From assembly GCF_013249045.1 (NCBI RefSeq), contig NZ_JABRWP010000007.1:62001-126000 (forward strand): 64,000 bases of DNA, in the 5' to 3' direction. Within the stretch, counting starts at the first letter, position 1. The number at the start of each line of letters is the position of its first letter. The notes below the pieces were generated by a model. The model did no database searches and was not told the origin of the DNA. It worked only from the letters and a program-made list of their open reading frames with translations. This document shows positions 17,139 through 25,919 of the stretch, piece by piece. Source of the DNA: Winogradskyella eckloniae (GTDB taxonomy: Bacteria > Bacteroidota > Bacteroidia > Flavobacteriales > Flavobacteriaceae). A program made the translations under genes and the position numbers.

Positions 17139-17864
17139 TTATTCCTTAATTATTTTTTTTGTTATTGTTTGCCCTGCTTCATTAGTAAATCTAATAATGT
17201 AAGGTTGAGCAGATAAATTTGCTACATTGATCGAATCTCTGCCAGAAGTAACATTGGTCTTTTTAACACTGCGTCCAAGTAAATCAAATATTTCAACTGA
17301 TAAATCTTCGTTAGAAGAAACCGTTAATTCGTCTTTAGTACTTGTAGGATAAACTTCTAAATTTGAAAATTCAGATTCTTCAATATTTAAGCTAGAGTCG
17401 TAATTATATGTAACACTTAATGGTGTACCTATGGTATTTCCACTAGCATCAAATGCTTGAAATCTAAAGGTCCAACTCATTGCAATTCCAGAAGTGCTTT
17501 GGTTCCAAAAGTCATTCCCAGCACTATTTGTAGAACCAGCAGCAATTAATGCAGGTGTGCTTGGGTAACCACTATTTAATGAAATGCTATTTAAACAGAT
17601 ACCATTAAAACATAATTGAAAATCTGACCCGTCTGAGTTAATCATTTCATCTACAAAAATTCGCATGTAAATATCAGATCCAGAAGTGTTTGTTACTTTG
17701 AATTTCCAATTGTAATCAGCAGTAGTATCTGTACCTGATTCTGAAAAGGAAAGAACTTGTCCGTCGGTGACAATACTATCATCACTTTTATCTCTCACTT
17801 CAAATTGCGCAGACGACAATAATGAAGTTAGGACTAAACTCATAAATAGTAATTTTTTTTTCAT
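17139..17864 (-). CDS. Secreted protein with T9SS type A sorting domain
   Basis: The protein has 241 residues from the ATG at 17862-17864, which puts the signal peptide (MKKKLLFMSLVLTSLLSSAQ) at the N-terminus. Residues about 20-150 form a beta-rich domain with a possible disulfide (CFNGICLNS) and no recognised active site. The last 75 residues are a T9SS type A sorting domain, with LEVYPTSTKDEL, VEIFDLLGR and the end YIIRFTNEAG...KKIIKE. It should therefore be exported across the outer membrane and attached or released at the surface. The upstream gene on the same strand is another T9SS cargo, but a hairpin separates them. Confidence 0.8.
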   Translation of the reverse strand: MKKKLLFMSLVLTSLLSSAQFEVRDKSDDSIVTDGQVLSFSESGTDTTADYNWKFKVTNTSGSDIYMRIFVDEMINSDGSDFQLCFNGICLNSISLNSGYPSTPALIAAGSTNSAGNDFWNQSTSGIAMSWTFRFQAFDASGNTIGTPLSVTYNYDSSLNIEESEFSNLEVYPTSTKDELTVSSNEDLSVEIFDLLGRSVKKTNVTSGRDSINVANLSAQPYIIRFTNEAGQTITKKIIKE

Positions 17865-17924
17865 AGTATTTTGTTTTAGATGATTGAAAATCAAATATAA
17901 GATTTTATTAAATTAATTAAAAAA

Positions 17925-17955
17925 GGGAAGGCTTAAAAAATGAGCTTCCCTTTTC
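17925..17955 (-). terminator. Hairpin terminator for the Omp28/T9SS gene
   Basis: The plus strand reads AAAAGGGAAGGCT ... AGCTTCCCTTTT, a stem with one bulged base, followed on the minus strand by a T-run. It lies just after the stop of the gene at 17977. Confidence 0.7.
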
Positions 17956-17976
17956 TGTTATTAGTAATATGTTATG

Positions 17977-19878
17977 TTATTTAGAAACTATAAATTTTGA
18001 ACTATAAGAGTTAATACCATTATTAATCGTTAACATATAGTGACCTGCGTTTAATTGTGATACAGGTAATTCAATATTTTGGTTGCCAAAAACACCTTCA
18101 AAAGCGGTGTTAATTACACGACGTCCTAGCATATCAGTAACTGTTATGTTATAATTACCGTTGCCTGCTTCAATTCCTATGTTTAGTTTGTCAGTTGCAG
18201 GATTAGGATATAGTTTAATAGAATCAATTCCTGAAACTTCTTGTACACTTAACGCTTGTGCAACAGTACTTTGATATGCACCCAATACCGTTCCATCAGT
18301 TTGATTGATAAGTACAACGTTAATATGTAAATTATCTTGGTTGCTTGAAGCAGGTATCGTGTAATTAAATGTATAAGAAGCACTGTCTCCATCATTAATA
18401 ACTGCAGGAACAGAACCTGCTTCACCACTAAAACCACCTAATAATGCAATTCCTACGTGGTCATATACCATTTGTGATGCTGGTACAGGATCAGGTAAGT
18501 TTCCGTAATTTCCAGGAGCAGATGGGTCACCAGAATAATAATTAACTTGAGCATAACCAGAAGCTGTACCCGTCACGCCATCTTCAGAAATTATAACCCC
18601 AAATCTATATTCAGTATTACTAAAATTTGTATAGAATGATGCATTCGCTGTAATAACTAAATCATTTCCAGTTTGTGTTGCACTTGTACTAACATCAACA
18701 GGAGTTATTTCATTAATTCTTGTATTATAATCATTTTGCAAACTTGCCTGACTTGGGTAAACTTCTAGCTTACGGTCTGTTACTCCACTAGGATAACCGC
18801 CTATATAAGGGTTTATACCTGCATCATAAGCTGGCAGTGCCATTGGATCCGAATTATGTACAGCAATACCAATTACAGTATTAGGGTAGGTTGAAGTCAT
18901 GTAGTCCATGCCTACTGCTCCATTAGGACAAAATCCACACCATGTACCTGTAGCTTCTTCAATTAAAATCCTTTTTGTTCCAGGTTGAGATACTGTATTG
19001 AATTTAGCATCTGCAACATTATCTGTAGGATTTTCATCGTTAGAGCCATTGACCATACTTATTGTTATGTCTATGTCTTTTTCTTCTACGGTAGCATAAT
19101 TTACCATCATTGGATGGTTGATTGTAACTGTTTCTCCTGGTGCAATGTTTGTTGAAATTGTAGAAATATGATCTGTTGTGCCATCATTCCAGTTAATATC
19201 TAATGAAGAAATGGCAATTGATCCATTATTTTTTATATCAAGAGATAATTGATTGTCGGTAGATAAAACACTAAATCTATTAAGATTAACAGCTTCTATT
19301 TTTGCATCTCTATCTACAGGAATACTGATTTTAATATCATCAATCATCATAGAATTCATGTCAAAAGTATCATGATGACGGAATGTTAAATAAACGATTT
19401 GTCCAGCAAATGAAGAAATGTCTATTGCATTCGTTTGTCTAGATGACGGCATTGTTAATGTTTCATTGTGAATAGGTGTTGCTGCTTGAATGGTAGCTAA
19501 GTCGTTAGCAGTAGTAATATAAATAGAATATTGTTCTGCGTGATATGGTGCACCTTCAATGGTACCATAAGCATATGCTAATTGTAAGCCTGTCGCTGCT
19601 GCATTTGTTAAATCAATGGCACTTGAAACGATGTAATTATTAGGAGATAAACCTCCTGTTGCACTAGTCCATGAACGAGAAACTAATGTGGCATCAAAAT
19701 CTGCGATATATGCAGACCAATCCATTACAGACCATACATAGGTGTCGCCATCCGAATCATAATTTGTCCAATCTGAAATATCATAATCAGAAAAATCATC
19801 GGCAAAAAAAGTTTGTGCTGTGGCTAACTGCGTCACAGTAAAACATAGCAAAAATAAGTGTGTAATTTTTTTAATCAT
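17977..19878 (-). CDS. Omp28-related secreted protein with thioredoxin-like motif and T9SS sorting domain
   Basis: The 633-residue protein has a signal peptide (ending TQLATAQ). Residues about 20-190 form a jelly-roll choice-of-anchor J type domain (FFADDFSDYDISDWTNYD near its start). The central region is Omp28-like and carries WCGFC (Cys314 and Cys317) in the context EEATGTWCGFCPNG. The C-terminal 80 residues are a T9SS type A sorting domain (IKLYPNPATDKLNI, ending SSKFIVSK). The CxxC suggests redox or disulfide chemistry at the surface, but this is not shown. A second protein with the same WCGFC motif is encoded at 22298. Its own -7 box lies at 19946-19953. Confidence 0.8.
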   Translation of the reverse strand: MIKKITHLFLLCFTVTQLATAQTFFADDFSDYDISDWTNYDSDGDTYVWSVMDWSAYIADFDATLVSRSWTSATGGLSPNNYIVSSAIDLTNAAATGLQLAYAYGTIEGAPYHAEQYSIYITTANDLATIQAATPIHNETLTMPSSRQTNAIDISSFAGQIVYLTFRHHDTFDMNSMMIDDIKISIPVDRDAKIEAVNLNRFSVLSTDNQLSLDIKNNGSIAISSLDINWNDGTTDHISTISTNIAPGETVTINHPMMVNYATVEEKDIDITISMVNGSNDENPTDNVADAKFNTVSQPGTKRILIEEATGTWCGFCPNGAVGMDYMTSTYPNTVIGIAVHNSDPMALPAYDAGINPYIGGYPSGVTDRKLEVYPSQASLQNDYNTRINEITPVDVSTSATQTGNDLVITANASFYTNFSNTEYRFGVIISEDGVTGTASGYAQVNYYSGDPSAPGNYGNLPDPVPASQMVYDHVGIALLGGFSGEAGSVPAVINDGDSASYTFNYTIPASSNQDNLHINVVLINQTDGTVLGAYQSTVAQALSVQEVSGIDSIKLYPNPATDKLNIGIEAGNGNYNITVTDMLGRRVINTAFEGVFGNQNIELPVSQLNAGHYMLTINNGINSYSSKFIVSK

Positions 19879-19945
19879 AGTTGGAAGGATTAATTAAAGT
19901 TTTGTTAAAATTGATGTTTCAAGATAACCAAATGCTTAGTTCAGA

Positions 19946-19953
19946 CAAAGTTA
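19946..19953 (-). promoter_or_regulatory. Candidate -7 box (TAACTTTG) for the Omp28/T9SS gene
   Basis: On the minus strand the sequence TAACTTTG matches TAnnTTTG, about 68 bases before the start codon. No -33 element was recognised. Confidence 0.35.
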
Positions 19954-19965
19954 TGAGATAAAAAA

Positions 19966-19993
19966 AACGATATTTGAAAACAAATATCGTTTA
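19966..19993. terminator. Hairpin terminator after the DUF6029-like gene
   Basis: AACGATATTTG pairs perfectly with CAAATATCGTT around an AAAA loop, with an A-run on the plus strand that becomes a T-run on the minus strand. It lies just beyond the stop of the gene at 20017. Confidence 0.8.
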
Positions 19994-20016
19994 AGTGTAC
20001 TGTTTTATAGATATAA

Positions 20017-21669
20017 TTAAAAAGCAACGGTAAGGTTTGCACTTAGACCTGTGTTTTCTGGTACAAATCTACAAACACCTCCAATACAGATAAGTCCTCC
20101 ACGTTGTCTTCCGTAATTTAATCCTAATCTTGTATTGCCTTTACTGTAACTGCCACCTACACTATAGTAATGAATTTTATTGAGGCCTCCATAGTTCCAG
20201 TTGTCAGCTGCGTATAATGCAAAACGGGTAGAAAAATTGTATTCTACAACGCTAGCAGCCCAGTTTTTACGATCATCTTCGCTCCATAAATGTTGTGCAA
20301 CTAAACGTAACGCTTTCCCATTATCAAAACGTCGTGTAGTTTCTAGGACGCCAATATTGGCTAAAATAGAACTATTGCCTAAAGGACCGCCTTCTACAAC
20401 ACCTTTGTCTACGATTACATTTTGATAGGTTAATACAGAGCTCCATTTTTTAGACCATTTCTTCTTAATTTCTAAATTAAAATCCCTAAATAATTGATGA
20501 CCTTTTCCTATAAATTTTGCTTTGTACCAACGGTTTTCAATATTGTACTCTGCATCTAAACCGCCCCAATAAGAGAAATTGGCGGCTAGTTTTGTGCCAT
20601 ATTTTCCACCTAAACTTGTGCCTTTTTTAAAGGAGTAATAGAGGTCAAATTGAGTCCCTACCTCACCAGAACGTTGGTCAAAAGATTCTATAATTAATCG
20701 AGGTTGTGCATTGTACACGTATATGTTGGTTAATAGATAGTCTTGTTGTTTTGTAAGACCAGGTACATAATTAAGGACTTGTTGATTGTAAACATTACCT
20801 TCTGCCAATCGATCGGAATAAAAACTAAAATTTTCTAATCGTCTAAAAGTGGCATTAATACCTAAACCTTTTTTAGCATAACCAGCGTTTACCTGTAAGG
20901 CTGTTCCGTCATAAAGTTTATTAGATGAGAGTACACCTTCGTTGGCAATAGCATCTGGATCTTTAATTATGGCTTCTACACCAGCGTAAAAATTATCAAT
21001 AATGAAATCTAAGCGTCCGCCATAGGCACCAACTGTAGAAGGTAACGCTTCATTTCCACTGGTATCTTGGTTTCTGGCCACATAACTTGCACCAAACTGA
21101 ATATCTATGGCTTCAATATTTAAAGCACTACTTAGATTTAAATCTGCATCTAAACCTTGAATTGTACCTGCAGACTCTTCAAATCCATGACGTTGTTTTC
21201 CAAAAACACCTTTCAACCTTAAGTCTTTTGTGATATCTAGTTTAATATTAAGCCCCTTTAAGGCATTATTTAAACCAAGTTGTCGGTCTTCCCATGATCT
21301 TAAAATTAAGCCACTTCCAAATTGTTCGTAAAAATAGCCACCAGTAATATCAAGACTTTCATCTTTATAATTGAAGTAGTAGGTAGCAACCTCATTTTGG
21401 TTATCAAAAATTGGGTCGTAACCTAATAAAGCAGACGGCAAATACGATTCGTATTGTACACCTGCCGTAAAATTGCCTAGGTTATAATTTAGTAGCACAT
21501 AATTATTTGCTCTAAACTGGTCGTCTGGAGCTAAAAAATTAATGCCTTCGTCTGTTTGTAACCATTGAGAATTAGACTCTAATCCACCATAAAAATTACC
21601 AGTTTCTTGAGCATTAATAAAATAAATATTTGAAAATAGCGTAGCTAGAATGCATAATTTTTTCATCAT
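20017..21669 (-). CDS. Outer-membrane beta-barrel protein, DUF6029-like
   Basis: The protein has 550 residues with a signal peptide (MMKKLCILATLFSNIYFINAQ). The rest alternates short amphipathic strands and turns, and ends in a classic barrel terminus (LSANLTVAF). The N-terminal stretch GNFYGGLESNSQWLQTD and the overall size fit the DUF6029 family of Bacteroidota, which I recall without being able to check. A likely loop contains a CIGGVC pair near the C-terminus (about residues 529-534). It is expressed with tlpA, which ends 37 bases upstream. An ordinary porin-like function is possible; no transport substrate is suggested by sequence. Confidence 0.6.
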   Translation of the reverse strand: MMKKLCILATLFSNIYFINAQETGNFYGGLESNSQWLQTDEGINFLAPDDQFRANNYVLLNYNLGNFTAGVQYESYLPSALLGYDPIFDNQNEVATYYFNYKDESLDITGGYFYEQFGSGLILRSWEDRQLGLNNALKGLNIKLDITKDLRLKGVFGKQRHGFEESAGTIQGLDADLNLSSALNIEAIDIQFGASYVARNQDTSGNEALPSTVGAYGGRLDFIIDNFYAGVEAIIKDPDAIANEGVLSSNKLYDGTALQVNAGYAKKGLGINATFRRLENFSFYSDRLAEGNVYNQQVLNYVPGLTKQQDYLLTNIYVYNAQPRLIIESFDQRSGEVGTQFDLYYSFKKGTSLGGKYGTKLAANFSYWGGLDAEYNIENRWYKAKFIGKGHQLFRDFNLEIKKKWSKKWSSVLTYQNVIVDKGVVEGGPLGNSSILANIGVLETTRRFDNGKALRLVAQHLWSEDDRKNWAASVVEYNFSTRFALYAADNWNYGGLNKIHYYSVGGSYSKGNTRLGLNYGRQRGGLICIGGVCRFVPENTGLSANLTVAF

Positions 21670-21706
21670 AACTTAGTTGTTAGCAGTAAAAGGTAATAGG
21701 ATTTAG

Positions 21707-22192
21707 TTATTTAGAGAGCTCCTTAATTTTTTCATATAATTCTGATTCCGCACCAGGACTATAACCAGAGTGTTCATAAACAATTTTACCGTCTTTTACT
21801 AAAATAGTCAACGGAATACTTGATGCATTTAAGGCGCGTTTTAAATCGCTATTGGTATCTAATAAAACTGTATAATCCCAATCTTTACCGTTTACTAAAG
21901 ATTTTACACGTTTTATAGTTCTGCTATCATCAACAGAAACAGCTAAAAGTTCTACGTTAGTTTCGTCTTGCCATTCTTCGTATACATCATTTATGGCATC
22001 TAATTCTTTTAAGCAAGGAACACACCAAGTAGCCCAAAGGGATACAATAGTAATGCCATCAGCGTTTGTAGCATCTTTTAAGTTAATAGCTTTACCTTCT
22101 AAAGTCGTTAAGTCTGCATCAGGAAGATCATTTTGTGCTATAGCTGTAAAGCTAAACAATGCAAAGCAAAAAAGTACAAGTAGTTTTTTCAT
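21707..22192 (-). CDS. TlpA-family periplasmic thioredoxin
   Basis: This 161-residue protein has a signal peptide (MKKLLVLFCFALFSFTAIAQ) and a complete thioredoxin fold. The active site is WCVPC with Cys57 and Cys60 in WATWCVPCLKEL, and the cis-proline occurs in SSIPLTILV. Such proteins reduce or exchange disulfides in the periplasm. It is the first gene of a pair with the DUF6029-like barrel protein. The flanking genes encode Omp28-like proteins that also carry CxxC motifs, so a shared disulfide-handling role at the envelope is plausible but unproven. Confidence 0.88.
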   Translation of the reverse strand: MKKLLVLFCFALFSFTAIAQNDLPDADLTTLEGKAINLKDATNADGITIVSLWATWCVPCLKELDAINDVYEEWQDETNVELLAVSVDDSRTIKRVKSLVNGKDWDYTVLLDTNSDLKRALNASSIPLTILVKDGKIVYEHSGYSPGAESELYEKIKELSK

Positions 22193-22297
22193 AATTAATT
22201 ATTCGGAAGTTGATTCACAATATTAGTTAAATTTTTGTCAATTGTATAGTTGTTCTAAAAATTAATTAAATTAGCGAAAAACAATACACAATTACAT

Positions 22298-23353
22298 ATG
22301 ATGTCAAAAAAAGTGCCAAAGCTATTTTTATGCTTGTTTACAATCTTATCCCTTTCTTGTAGCAAAACAGAAGAAAACGTGCCATTAACAACACCAACGG
22401 CTCAGATTGATGTAGACAAATTGGTAAGAAAGGCATCTTTAATTAATCAAGACATACCATTTCGTATTATAAATGAGGTAGGAGTTGATGTCACAGATTT
22501 AGCCACCTTTTACGTAAATGACGAACCCATTGTAGGATCTTCATTTTCATCGGCTAGTATTGGTGTGTTTGAAGTTTACGGTGTCTACATGGAAGATGGT
22601 GTTGAGGTTACAACAAATACAGAAAGCTTTAATGTTATAATTCCGAAAAGGAAAATCGTTGTAGAAGACTATACAGGTACATGGTGTGGCTTTTGTCCTA
22701 GAGTTTCTGCAGCATTGACATCATTACATGCAGAAACTGATGATATCACAGTAATTGCTATCCATGAAACCGCAAATAGTTTTGAGGATCCTATGCATTT
22801 TGGACCAATACAAATCTTAAAAGATGCATTTGATATTGAAGGTTTTCCGGCAGCTAAAATTAATAGAACTGTAAATTGGCAGAATCCTCATGTTAATTCT
22901 GATGTAACAAGTATGGCAGGCTTAGATACAAATTTAGCTCTAGCAATTAATTCTGAATTGGTAGATAACGAATTAACGGTACAAGTTAATGTGGTTTTTG
23001 AAGAAGGGTCTGCAGCAGGTGATAAATTAGTTGTTTATTTATTGGAAGATGGAATAATAAACGATCAGGTTAATTATTACAACGAAGATAGTACAAGCCC
23101 TTTTTATAATATGGGAGATGTTATTCCTGATTTTGAACATAATGAAGTTTTAAGAAATTCTTTATCTAGTGTATTAGGTGATGCCATTCCGGCTACGGCA
23201 GCATTAACAGAATATATAACGTCGTTTACGTTTACAGTGCCAGATGATTATGTTGTGGAGAATTTGAGTATAGCAGCAATGGTTGTGGGTGAAGATAATT
23301 CTGCAAAGAACTCTCAGTTTGCGCATATAGATGAAGACAAAGCTTACGAGTAG
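22298..23353 (+). CDS. Omp28-related lipoprotein with thioredoxin-like CxxC
   Basis: The 351-residue protein begins with a lipoprotein signal peptide (lipobox LSLSC, Cys at about residue 21). The first 120 residues are a beta-sandwich that could be cadherin- or Ig-like. The rest is Omp28-like and starts with VVEDYTGTWCGFCPR (Cys130 and Cys133). Unlike the related protein at 17977 it lacks a T9SS sorting domain and is anchored by lipid instead. It is divergent from tlpA, with 105 bases between them. The chain ends at EDKAYE without a barrel signature. The family is known mainly from an outer-membrane antigen of Porphyromonas; the function is uncertain. Confidence 0.78.
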   Translation: MMSKKVPKLFLCLFTILSLSCSKTEENVPLTTPTAQIDVDKLVRKASLINQDIPFRIINEVGVDVTDLATFYVNDEPIVGSSFSSASIGVFEVYGVYMEDGVEVTTNTESFNVIIPKRKIVVEDYTGTWCGFCPRVSAALTSLHAETDDITVIAIHETANSFEDPMHFGPIQILKDAFDIEGFPAAKINRTVNWQNPHVNSDVTSMAGLDTNLALAINSELVDNELTVQVNVVFEEGSAAGDKLVVYLLEDGIINDQVNYYNEDSTSPFYNMGDVIPDFEHNEVLRNSLSSVLGDAIPATAALTEYITSFTFTVPDDYVVENLSIAAMVVGEDNSAKNSQFAHIDEDKAYE

Positions 23354-23397
23354 AAAAGAAGTAATTAGACGTAAAGAGCGTTATGTCGTTTAGAGAT

Positions 23398-23436
23398 AAA
23401 AAAAATCCTTAGAATTACTTTCTAAGGATTTTTTTG
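23398..23436. terminator. Bidirectional hairpin terminator
   Basis: AAAAAAATCCTTAGAA pairs with TTCTAAGGATTTTTTT around a short loop. It serves the Omp28-like lipoprotein gene and, on the minus strand, pruA. Confidence 0.9.
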
Positions 23437-23452
23437 TTATAGTCATTTATAT

Positions 23453-25081
23453 TTATTCACCTAAAAAAGGATATCTATAATCAACTGGAGAAACAAACGT
23501 TTCTTTAATTAACCTTGGCGATACCCAACGTAATAAGTTTTGAGCGCTTCCAGCTTTATCATTTGTCCCTGAGGCTCTTGCGCCACCAAATGGTTGCTGA
23601 CCTACAACAGCACCTGTTGGTTTGTCATTAATATAGAAGTTACCTGCACAATTTTGTAACGCTTTAGTCGCTTCTTCAATCGCATAACGACATGTAGATA
23701 ATATAGCACCTGTTAAAGCGTATTCACTAGTTTCATCAACTAATTTTAACGTTTCAGAATATTGGTCTTCATCATAGACGTAAATGGTCATAACAGGACC
23801 AAATAATTCTGTAGACATCGTTTCGTACTTTGGGTTAGTAGTCACAATCACTGTAGGCTCAATAAAATAACCTTTAGATTTATCGTATCCTCCACCAACG
23901 ATAATTTCTGCGTCGTTAGATGCTTTTGCTGCGTCTATGTATTTAGCAAGTTTGTCAAAAGAACCTTCGTGTATAACCGCAGTTATAAAATTACTCATGT
24001 CTTCTGGAGACCCTTGTTTAAATGAGTTTACATCTTCAATAACAAAGTTTTTAACTTCTTCCCAAATGTTGCTAGGAATATATGCTCTAGAAGCTGCACT
24101 ACATTTCTGTCCTTGAAATTCAAAAGCACCACGAGAAATAGCTGTTGCTACTTGTTTAGGTACAGCAGATTTATGAGCAACGATAAAATCTTTTCCTCCT
24201 GTTTCTCCAACAATTTTAGGGTATGTTTTATAAGTATGGATATTGTTTCCGATTTGTTTCCATAATTCTTTAAAGATAAAAGTAGAACCAGTGAAGTGTA
24301 AACCAGAAAAATCTGGACTAGATAAAACCGTTTCAGTAATCATAACTGGATCTCCAAATACAACATTAATCACACCATCTGGTACACCTGCTTCTTTAAA
24401 AATATCCATGATGATTTTAGCAGAATAAACTTGGCTGTCACTTGGTTTCCAAACGACAACATTACCCATTAATGCCATGCAAGCTGGTAAGTTTCCTGCA
24501 ATTGCTGTAAAGTTAAACGGCGTTACTGCATATGTGAATCCTTCAAGAGGTCTATATTCTACGCGATTCCATGCATCGCTTGTACTTTCTGGTTGTTCCA
24601 TGTAAATGTCCGTCATAAACTGAACATTAAAACGTAAGAAATCTATAAATTCACAAGCCGCATCAATTTCTGCTTGGTGTATGGTTTTAGATTGTGCAAT
24701 CATAGTTGCAGCATTAATTTTGGCTCTGTAAGGACCAGCAATTAATTCAGCAGCTTTTAAGAAAATACCTGCACGTTGTTCCCATGGCATTTGAGCCCAA
24801 GATTTTCGAGCTTCTAAAGCTGTGGATATAGCATCTTCGACATGATTCTTTTCTGCTACATGGTATTCTCCAACAATATGTTTGTGATCGTGTGGCGGAG
24901 ACATAGTTCTAGTGTTACCCGTTTTTACGTCTTTACCGTTGATGTACATTGGGACTTCAACTTTACTGTTAAACATGGTTTTATATGTTTCTTTTACAGC
25001 TTCACGTTCTGGAGAACCAGGTGCGTAAGACTTCACAGGCTCATTGACTGCTACAGGTACATTAAAGAATCCTTTTCCCAT
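23453..25081 (-). CDS. pruA: L-glutamate gamma-semialdehyde dehydrogenase (1-pyrroline-5-carboxylate dehydrogenase)
   Basis: The 542-residue enzyme oxidises glutamate gamma-semialdehyde to glutamate with NAD+, the last step of proline breakdown. The aldehyde dehydrogenase hallmarks are present: TPFNFTAIAGNLP, FTGSTFIFK, the general base in GETGGKD, and the catalytic Cys327 in FQGQKCSAASR. Length and the central FEFQGQKC match the stand-alone type 1 PruA rather than the bifunctional PutA. No proline dehydrogenase gene lies next to it. The ATG at 25079-25081 (MGKGFFNVP) is chosen over an upstream start because a -7 box lies at 25118-25125. Confidence 0.93.
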   Translation of the reverse strand: MGKGFFNVPVAVNEPVKSYAPGSPEREAVKETYKTMFNSKVEVPMYINGKDVKTGNTRTMSPPHDHKHIVGEYHVAEKNHVEDAISTALEARKSWAQMPWEQRAGIFLKAAELIAGPYRAKINAATMIAQSKTIHQAEIDAACEFIDFLRFNVQFMTDIYMEQPESTSDAWNRVEYRPLEGFTYAVTPFNFTAIAGNLPACMALMGNVVVWKPSDSQVYSAKIIMDIFKEAGVPDGVINVVFGDPVMITETVLSSPDFSGLHFTGSTFIFKELWKQIGNNIHTYKTYPKIVGETGGKDFIVAHKSAVPKQVATAISRGAFEFQGQKCSAASRAYIPSNIWEEVKNFVIEDVNSFKQGSPEDMSNFITAVIHEGSFDKLAKYIDAAKASNDAEIIVGGGYDKSKGYFIEPTVIVTTNPKYETMSTELFGPVMTIYVYDEDQYSETLKLVDETSEYALTGAILSTCRYAIEEATKALQNCAGNFYINDKPTGAVVGQQPFGGARASGTNDKAGSAQNLLRWVSPRLIKETFVSPVDYRYPFLGE

Positions 25082-25117
25082 AATATATTTGTTTTTTAAG
25101 TTTAAAATTTGAAAGTG

Positions 25118-25125
25118 CAAAGGTA
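25118..25125 (-). promoter_or_regulatory. Candidate -7 box (TACCTTTG) for pruA
   Basis: On the minus strand TACCTTTG matches TAnnTTTG, 36 bases before the pruA ATG. The rest of the 290-base spacer up to 25371 holds no gene or hairpin that I can support. Confidence 0.45.
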
Positions 25126-25371
25126 CAATTTTTAAAAGAGAATTGATTCTTGAAATGTTATAGTTGTGTGAATGTTCACACGCTAATCAATTCTAAAATA
25201 TAGTAATGAAAATGCTGTTGTTGGGAACGACGCTAATAATTTAGTGTATAACCAATAGTTATCACTGTTTAGTGCTGTGACTTATGCTTGTGAATTTTAG
25301 TAAAAAATAACGTCGTGTAACACAACATTATAACGCGTAACGATAAAAACCTTATAGGCTTTAGGTTGGTT

Positions 25372-25758
25372 TTAATTTAATGCAAATGGTGCACTTAATT
25401 TAAAAGACGGGATATAAACTTTAAATTTATTAGTCTTAGAAAGATTTATCATGTTGTAATGGCCTTGCATAGCACCAAAAGGTGATGTTAAAAGGCAACC
25501 AGAATTATAAGTGTGAGAATCTCCTGGTTTCAATACAGGTTTTTTTCCAATAACACCTTCGCCTTCAATGATTTCTTCGTTGTTAAGGGCATCTAAAATT
25601 TTCCAATGTCTGGTGTTTAATTGTACAGAATCCTTACTTTGGTTTTCAATAGTTACTTTATAGCCAAACGCAAAATGCACCTTATAATTTTTATAAAATG
25701 TACCTTCAAAATTGGTTTCTACTGAGATTTTAATCCCGCTTGTAACTTGTTGTACCAT
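25372..25758 (-). CDS. apaG: ApaG-family protein
   Basis: This 128-residue protein forms a single fibronectin-like beta-sandwich. Visible signatures are FGYKVTIENQSKDSVQLNTR, RHWKILDALN and the glycine-rich GEGVIGKKPVLKPGDSHTY followed by FGAMQGHY. ApaG is linked to diadenosine tetraphosphate metabolism and cobalt/magnesium tolerance in other bacteria, but its biochemical role is poorly defined. It stands alone on the minus strand, 161 bases downstream of the plug-domain gene, with AT-rich inverted repeats between them. Confidence 0.9.
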   Translation of the reverse strand: MVQQVTSGIKISVETNFEGTFYKNYKVHFAFGYKVTIENQSKDSVQLNTRHWKILDALNNEEIIEGEGVIGKKPVLKPGDSHTYNSGCLLTSPFGAMQGHYNMINLSKTNKFKVYIPSFKLSAPFALN

Positions 25759-25861
25759 ATGCTCTATAGATTATGCTATGCTAAAATAGTATAATTTTTC
25801 AATGAACCACTATAAATCGCTGAAGTGCTTATAATTTTAACAAAAACGAGATTTGGAACGT

Positions 25862-25894
25862 ATTTTATTTTCAAAACAAGATAAAATAACGTGT
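25862..25894. other. AT-rich imperfect inverted repeat between apaG and the T9SS plug gene
   Basis: CGTATTTTAT and ATAAAATAACG pair with one bulge around a short spacer. It may be a terminator for the plug gene on the minus strand. The stem is weak and AT-rich. Confidence 0.3.
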
Positions 25895-25919
25895 TTTATT
25901 ATCAAAACAGGACCTATTA

